This document shows, piece after piece, positions 41,127 to 45,007 of a DNA stretch of 45,007 nucleotides (positions within the stretch are counted from its first letter, which is position 1; each line of letters starts with the position of its first letter). The notes below the pieces were generated by a model. The model ran no database searches and was not told where the DNA came from. It saw only the letters and a list, made by a program, of their open reading frames with translations. Location: contig CAZSDJ010000010.1 of NCBI GenBank assembly GCA_964605645.1, forward strand, positions 1-45,007, read 5' to 3'. The position numbers were made by a program, and so were the translations under genes. The DNA comes from PXAH01 sp964605645. Lineage in GTDB: Bacteria; Omnitrophota; Gorgyraeia; Duberdicusellales; 4484-171.

Positions 41127-41741
41127 TCAAATGGCCAAAAATGGATTAGTTTCTTTTTCTTGGCCTAAAGTCGAGCTTGGCCCGTGTCCGGGATAAATTA
41201 TAATATCATCAGGCAAAACTAATATTTTTTTTTGGATAGACTCCATCAAGTCTGTTTGGGAAGCAAAAGGGATATCGGTACGGCCTACCGAATTACAAAA
41301 AAGTGTATCACCGCTAAAAAGCCATTTATTTAATTTTAAAGAAACTGAACCGGGTGTATGGCCGGGGGTATCGATTACGGTAATTTCTGAATTATAAAAA
41401 TTTATTCTGCCTTGGTAAAGCTTAGGGGTTTTATCAATTTTCATCGGATCGGAAAAAAGAGAAGATCCATTTTTATCGGGATCAGAAATTAAATCACAAT
41501 CTTTTTTGTGGAGATAAAAAGAGAAATTAGTGTGCTGCAGGCCTTGAATATGATCAAAATGAGCGTGAGTCAATAATATAAAATCAATTTCAATTTTTTC
41601 TTTTTTTACAAAATCAGATAATTCTCCAAAGGATTCGGAAAAATCAACAATAAACCCTTTTCTAGATTGTTTATTGAAAATAAGATAATTATTAGTTTTT
41701 AATGGGCCGGCAGGAAAAACCTTTAAGTCTAATTTATCCAT
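41127..41741 (-). CDS. MBL-fold metal-dependent hydrolase (glyoxalase-II-like)
   Basis: A 204-aa metallo-beta-lactamase-fold protein: THAHFDHIQG (HXHXDH), DTPGHTPGSVSL, LFSGDTLFCNSVGRTD and IYPGHGPSSTLGQEK. The pattern matches the YcbL/glyoxalase II-like group that hydrolyses thioesters such as S-lactoylglutathione, but without the C-terminal HAGH domain. Specificity is unknown. Overlaps the lipoprotein gene by 13 bases. Confidence 0.88.
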   Translation of the reverse strand: MDKLDLKVFPAGPLKTNNYLIFNKQSRKGFIVDFSESFGELSDFVKKEKIEIDFILLTHAHFDHIQGLQHTNFSFYLHKKDCDLISDPDKNGSSLFSDPMKIDKTPKLYQGRINFYNSEITVIDTPGHTPGSVSLKLNKWLFSGDTLFCNSVGRTDIPFASQTDLMESIQKKILVLPDDIIIYPGHGPSSTLGQEKETNPFLAI

Positions 41742-42211
41742 TCTTTTACATCAGTATAAGTATAATTAGAATCAAAATCTCTCTTTATGTTTTGAATTTC
41801 ACGAATCAAGGAATCTCTTTTTATTCGGCTTAAATTAGGAACACGCTTAATTTCTTCTTCTATTTTTTTTAATTCGCTCTGAAGAGGCAAAATGTTATCT
41901 TTACCTTCTTGATTAAAAAAAGAAATAATCTGATCTAAGTTCATAACCGCTTCTTCTATCGCCCGCTTTTGGCGCTTGTAGCTTATCCCTTTTTGGAGCG
42001 CTTTTGCTAACTCATCTAACCACCCCTTGGTGTAAAGGTAATAATCTATATAGATTTCACGGGTTGGTTTCTCGGGATATTCTTTAGGAGAGATATATAC
42101 CGGCACTTCTTCTTTTTTTTCTTTGCGGATAAACTTCTTCCGCAAAGATTGGCAGCCGCTATTTAACACCAACATCAATGAAACTATAATAAATAAAATT
42201 ATTCTATTCAT
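41729..42211 (-). CDS. Small lipoprotein of unknown function
   Basis: A 160-aa lipoprotein. A signal peptide (NRIILFIIVSLMLVLNSGC) ends at Cys20 in a lipobox LNSGC. The mature part is highly charged and helical (KKEEVPVYISPKEYPEKP, SLREIQ-type helices). No known domain. The start lies only about 8 bases after a TATAAT element, so the message may be leaderless. Confidence 0.8.
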   Translation of the reverse strand: MNRIILFIIVSLMLVLNSGCQSLRKKFIRKEKKEEVPVYISPKEYPEKPTREIYIDYYLYTKGWLDELAKALQKGISYKRQKRAIEEAVMNLDQIISFFNQEGKDNILPLQSELKKIEEEIKRVPNLSRIKRDSLIREIQNIKRDFDSNYTYTDVKEWIN

Positions 42212-42219
42212 AAGTAAAA

Positions 42220-42228
42220 ATTATACCA
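42220..42228 (-). promoter_or_regulatory. Extended -10 promoter before the lipoprotein gene
   Basis: Reads ATGGTATAAT on the minus strand with TATAAT at 42220-42225 and TG one base upstream; no -35 seen. The start codon is at 42211, so the transcript would have almost no leader. Confidence 0.55.
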
Positions 42229-42278
42229 TATCTTCTTAAAAAATCTACCTAAATGCCGTTAGTATTCAACTTCCTTTG

Positions 42279-43304
42279 CTAGAGAAGGTGTTCTGCAATC
42301 TGGACTGCGTTTAAGGCTGCCCCTTTACGTAAATTATCGGCTACGGCCCATAACCAAAAACAATTTGCCTCGGCAGAATCAGAACGCAACCTGCCTACAT
42401 ACACAGCATCTTTTTCTTCTACATCTAAAGCAAGAGGATATTTAGAACAATCACCAAGAAAGACAACCCCTTCAGAATTATTCAAAACTTCTTTTATTTG
42501 CTCTAGATCAGCTGATTGACTAGTTTTAAAATAAATAGATTCTGAATGTGATGTAAATACTGGGATGCGCACACAAGTAGCAGATATTTTGATTTTATCA
42601 TTTCTGTAAATTTTATGAGTTTCATCAATAACTTTTTGCTCTTCACTGGTGAAGCCATCTTGATTAAAGCCTCCTATTTGCGGGATAGCGTTAAAAGCTA
42701 TTTGATTTGCAAAACTACTGTTAGTTTCATCTCTATCTTTATTTATTTCTGAAAAATATTTTTTACCGTTATTTTTTTCTACGATATATTTTGTCTCATC
42801 CCAAAGAGACTGAGCTGAAACTCTTCCCCCGCCGCTAGTTGCCTGAAGGCTGGTCATAATTATCTTCTCCAAGCCAAATTTTTTAAATATTTGCCCTAGA
42901 GCTACTACCATTTGAATCGTAGTACAGTTGGGATTAGCAATAAGGCCCTGATGGGCAATAATTTCAGCTTTGTTAATTTCAGGGACTACCAAAGGTACAT
43001 TTTCTTGGAGGCGAAAATCATTGCCATTGTCAATCACGACGGCACCTTTTTCTATAAATTTATCTGCATATTGAACACTGGCCCCTTTTTCGCCTTCGGT
43101 CCCTGCAAAAAGGGCAATGTCAATATTGTCAAAATCTTGATCAGATATAGCTTCAACCTGATAAGATTGGCCTCCTACCCTAATTTCTCTTCTGCTGCGG
43201 GCAAAAACTCTTATTTGATCAGCCGGGAATTTTCTCTCTTGCAATATTTTTAATATTTCAATCCCGACTGCCCCGACACCAACAACTGCAACTTTTTTTC
43301 CCAT
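42279..43304 (-). CDS. asd: Aspartate-semialdehyde dehydrogenase
   Basis: A 341-aa NADPH-dependent dehydrogenase making aspartate semialdehyde for lysine/DAP, threonine and methionine. The nucleotide motif VAVVGVGAVGIEIL, catalytic Cys127 in NPNCTTIQ, ATSGGGRVSAQSLWDET, and KISATCVRIPVFTSHSE fit Asd. The start has AGGGA upstream. It follows leuB by 26 bases. It supplies the DAP precursor that fits the MurE type in this window. Confidence 0.95.
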   Translation of the reverse strand: MGKKVAVVGVGAVGIEILKILQERKFPADQIRVFARSRREIRVGGQSYQVEAISDQDFDNIDIALFAGTEGEKGASVQYADKFIEKGAVVIDNGNDFRLQENVPLVVPEINKAEIIAHQGLIANPNCTTIQMVVALGQIFKKFGLEKIIMTSLQATSGGGRVSAQSLWDETKYIVEKNNGKKYFSEINKDRDETNSSFANQIAFNAIPQIGGFNQDGFTSEEQKVIDETHKIYRNDKIKISATCVRIPVFTSHSESIYFKTSQSADLEQIKEVLNNSEGVVFLGDCSKYPLALDVEEKDAVYVGRLRSDSAEANCFWLWAVADNLRKGAALNAVQIAEHLL

Positions 43305-43330
43305 ATTTCTATCCCTTTAACTATCGTTTA

Positions 43331-44398
43331 TTAGTTATCAATTATATTCTTTACTACTAAATCGCCAACCTCAGAAGTCGAATATCCCATTCTTCCTGCT
43401 CCTAAAGATTTAAGTTTTTCTTGGACAACCTTTATTACTGAACTCTCAACTGTTTTTGCAGCTTGTTCTTGGCCGATTTGATTAAGTAACATTGATAAAG
43501 CACAAATGGCAGCCAACGGGTTTATTACATTCTTGCCGGTATACTTAGGAGCGCTGCCTCCAATCGGCTCAAACATGCTAACTCCTTGAGGATTAATGTT
43601 ACCGCCGGCAGCAATCCCCATCCCCCCTTGAATCATTGCACCTAAATCTGTTATGATGTCTCCAAACATATTATCAGTAACAATAACATCAAACCACTCC
43701 GGATTTTTTACCATCCACATACAAGTTGCATCAACATGAGCATAATCGGTTTTTATATCCGAATACTCTTTTGCTATTTTGTCAAATACCCTTTGCCAAA
43801 GTGAAAAAGCATAAGTTAAAACATTAGTTTTTCCGCAAAGAATAAGTTTTTTTTCTCTATTTATTTTTCTGGTATACTCAAAAGCATACCTTATACAACG
43901 CTCTATGCCCTTATAAGAATTAATACTTTCTTGTATGGCGACTTCATCTTCGGTGCCTTTTCGTAAAAACCCGCCTGCACCGCAATAAAGGCCTTCAGTG
44001 TTTTCTCTAACTACCGTAAAATCAACTTTTTGGCCTTGGCTTAAATCTAGGGGGCAATATTTTTTATCATACAAAACAACCGGCCTCAAATTAATATATT
44101 GATCAAGTTCAAAACGAAGGCGTAATAAAATTCCTTTTTCTAAAATCCCCGGCTTTACATCAGGATGCCCGATCGCTCCTAAATAAATAGCATCAAAACT
44201 TTTTAGTTCGCTTACCGCAGAATCCGGCAAAATCTCACCTGTATCTAAAAATCTTTTGCCGCCAAAATCATAATCTATAGTTTCATAATCAACCTTATAT
44301 TTATCAGCAACTGCCGCCAACACTTTTAACCCTTCTTTTACCACTTCCGGCCCTGTTCCGTCTCCGCCGATTATTGCAATTTTATATTTTTTACTCAT
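43331..44398 (-). CDS. leuB: 3-isopropylmalate dehydrogenase
   Basis: A 355-aa beta-decarboxylating dehydrogenase for leucine biosynthesis. IAIIGGDGTGPEVVKEGL, FTVVRENTEGLYCG, the catalytic Lys/Asp segment KTNVLTYAFSLW and IVTDNMFGDIITDLGAMIQGG, and EPIGGSAPKYTGKNVINP are present. In operon with leuCD, so the leucine assignment is preferred over isocitrate or homoisocitrate forms. Overlaps leuD by four bases (ATGA). Confidence 0.93.
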   Translation of the reverse strand: MSKKYKIAIIGGDGTGPEVVKEGLKVLAAVADKYKVDYETIDYDFGGKRFLDTGEILPDSAVSELKSFDAIYLGAIGHPDVKPGILEKGILLRLRFELDQYINLRPVVLYDKKYCPLDLSQGQKVDFTVVRENTEGLYCGAGGFLRKGTEDEVAIQESINSYKGIERCIRYAFEYTRKINREKKLILCGKTNVLTYAFSLWQRVFDKIAKEYSDIKTDYAHVDATCMWMVKNPEWFDVIVTDNMFGDIITDLGAMIQGGMGIAAGGNINPQGVSMFEPIGGSAPKYTGKNVINPLAAICALSMLLNQIGQEQAAKTVESSVIKVVQEKLKSLGAGRMGYSTSEVGDLVVKNIIDN

Positions 44399-44892
44399 TT
44401 TTTATCTCCTTTTTTGTTGTTAATCCAATTCAAGAGCCCGCCTTTTTTTATTATTTTTTGTAAGAATTTCGGAAATGATTTTGTGGAAAAATTTTCATTT
44501 TTCATCTTATCGATAATCAAGCCTTTGGCTAAATCAACCTCCAGTAAATCACCCTCTTTAATTTTGTCCGTTTCTCCTAACTCGATAATTGGTAAGCCAA
44601 TATTAATTGCATTTCTAAAAAAAATTCTCGCAAAGCTTTTTGCAATAACTAAAGAAATTCCGCAACCCTTAATAGCTAAAGGAGCATGCTCTCGCGAAGA
44701 ACCACAACCAAAATTCTCTGCAGCTACAATCATATCTCCCTTTTTTACCCGTTTAGAAAAATCAGAATCAATATTTTCCATGCATTTAGAGCCTAAAAAT
44801 TGAGAATCTTGGGAGTCTAAGTATTTAGCGGCAATTATATCGTCGGTGTTTATGTCTTTACCTAATTTATGAACTTTTCCTTTTATAATCAT
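44395..44892 (-). CDS. leuD: 3-isopropylmalate dehydratase small subunit
   Basis: A 165-aa short LeuD/HacB-type swivel-domain subunit: KVHKLGKDINTDDIIAAKYL, ENFGCGSSREHAPLAIKGCG, SFARIFFRNAINIGLPIIE. The short form is usual in archaea and many anaerobes and pairs with LeuC. Its ATG overlaps nothing but lies two bases after the leuC stop; its stop overlaps the leuB start. Confidence 0.95.
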   Translation of the reverse strand: MIIKGKVHKLGKDINTDDIIAAKYLDSQDSQFLGSKCMENIDSDFSKRVKKGDMIVAAENFGCGSSREHAPLAIKGCGISLVIAKSFARIFFRNAINIGLPIIELGETDKIKEGDLLEVDLAKGLIIDKMKNENFSTKSFPKFLQKIIKKGGLLNWINNKKGDKK

Positions 44893-44894
44893 GG

Positions 44895-45007
44895 TTAAAC
44901 CTCACCCGGATGGGTGATCCTGCCGGTTATACTGCTTGCTGCAGCTACCGCCGGGTTAGATAAGTAAACAAAACTTTCCGGATGCCCCATTCTGCCAATG
45001 AAATTCC
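44895..45007 (-). CDS. leuC: 3-isopropylmalate dehydratase large subunit, C-terminal end (cut by window edge)
   Basis: The visible tail of about 36 residues reads GRMGHPESFVYLSNP, AVAAASSITGRI, THPGEV and stop, the conserved end of LeuC/aconitase-type large subunits. The rest, including the 4Fe-4S ligands, lies beyond the right edge. It is immediately upstream of leuD in the same operon. Confidence 0.92.
   Translation of the reverse strand, partial: NFIGRMGHPESFVYLSNPAVAAASSITGRITHPGEV

Noticed and set aside
1..45007. CRISPR arrays, rRNA or tRNA genes, prophage or insertion-sequence transposases
   Set aside because: No spacer-repeat array, no tRNA cloverleaf or rRNA sequence and no transposase motif were recognised by reading; the only short tandem repeats are the heptamer arrays and the MraZ boxes.

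Overview
The window reads as a piece of chromosome from an AT-rich, Gram-negative-type (diderm), probably anaerobic bacterium. Diderm signs are an outer-membrane barrel protein ending in Phe, an LpxL/HtrB-type lipid A acyltransferase and a lipoprotein. MurE carries the DNPR motif of meso-diaminopimelate users. The gene mix (Nfn-like bifurcating pair, GSI-alpha glutamine synthetase, four-helix-bundle cassette, MGDG-synthase-like glycosyltransferase) would suit Omnitrophota or a neighbouring PVC-type lineage. That placement is inference; no rRNA or tRNA gene is present. Every gene I support is on the minus strand, so transcription runs from high to low coordinates and most genes abut or overlap.

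Region A (45007-36043): leuC (3' end), leuD, leuB and asd (leucine and aspartate-family synthesis), then a small lipoprotein, an MBL-fold hydrolase, xerD, cca, rbfA, nrnA, truB and ribF (tRNA/ribosome maturation and flavin synthesis).

Region B (35999-18784): an almost complete dcw cell-wall/division cluster. A strong promoter with three 10-bp MraZ-type boxes precedes mraZ, a 60-aa unknown, rsmH, ftsL-like, ftsI, murE, murF, a second promoter, mraY, murD, ftsW, murG, a secreted zinc peptidase, murC, murB, ddl, ftsQ and a highly divergent ftsA whose nucleotide-binding motifs are gone. The usual next gene, ftsZ, is absent. In its place are two proteins with a shared N-terminal domain, one ending in HEAT-like helices and one in an HD-GYP domain.

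Region C (15582-11359): envelope and miscellaneous genes (MGDG-synthase-like glycosyltransferase, LpxL-like acyltransferase, GT2 glycosyltransferase, pcm, small membrane exporter). A four-helix-bundle gene sits among them, bracketed by inverted arrays of 7-bp repeats, and looks like a small mobile cassette.

Region D (11359-1): a nitrogen-assimilation regulon: NfnS/NfnL-like flavoproteins, a GltS-like FMN protein, glnA (GSI-alpha), a GAF-ANTAR antiterminator, an outer-membrane porin, amt, a P-II protein lacking the uridylylation Tyr51, a class-I glutamine amidotransferase and gltB. The most striking observation is here. Three leaders (before the GltS-like gene, before glnA and before the porin-amt-glnK genes) each carry two hexaloop hairpins with A at loop position 1 and G at position 4, the known ANTAR target. 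In each, the second hairpin shares bases with a U-tailed terminator stem. The ANTAR gene lies inside this cluster, so the sequence predicts a self-contained antitermination circuit for glutamine/glutamate/ammonium genes. It may stand in for covalent control by GlnD/GlnE, since neither target tyrosine is preserved in the expected context.
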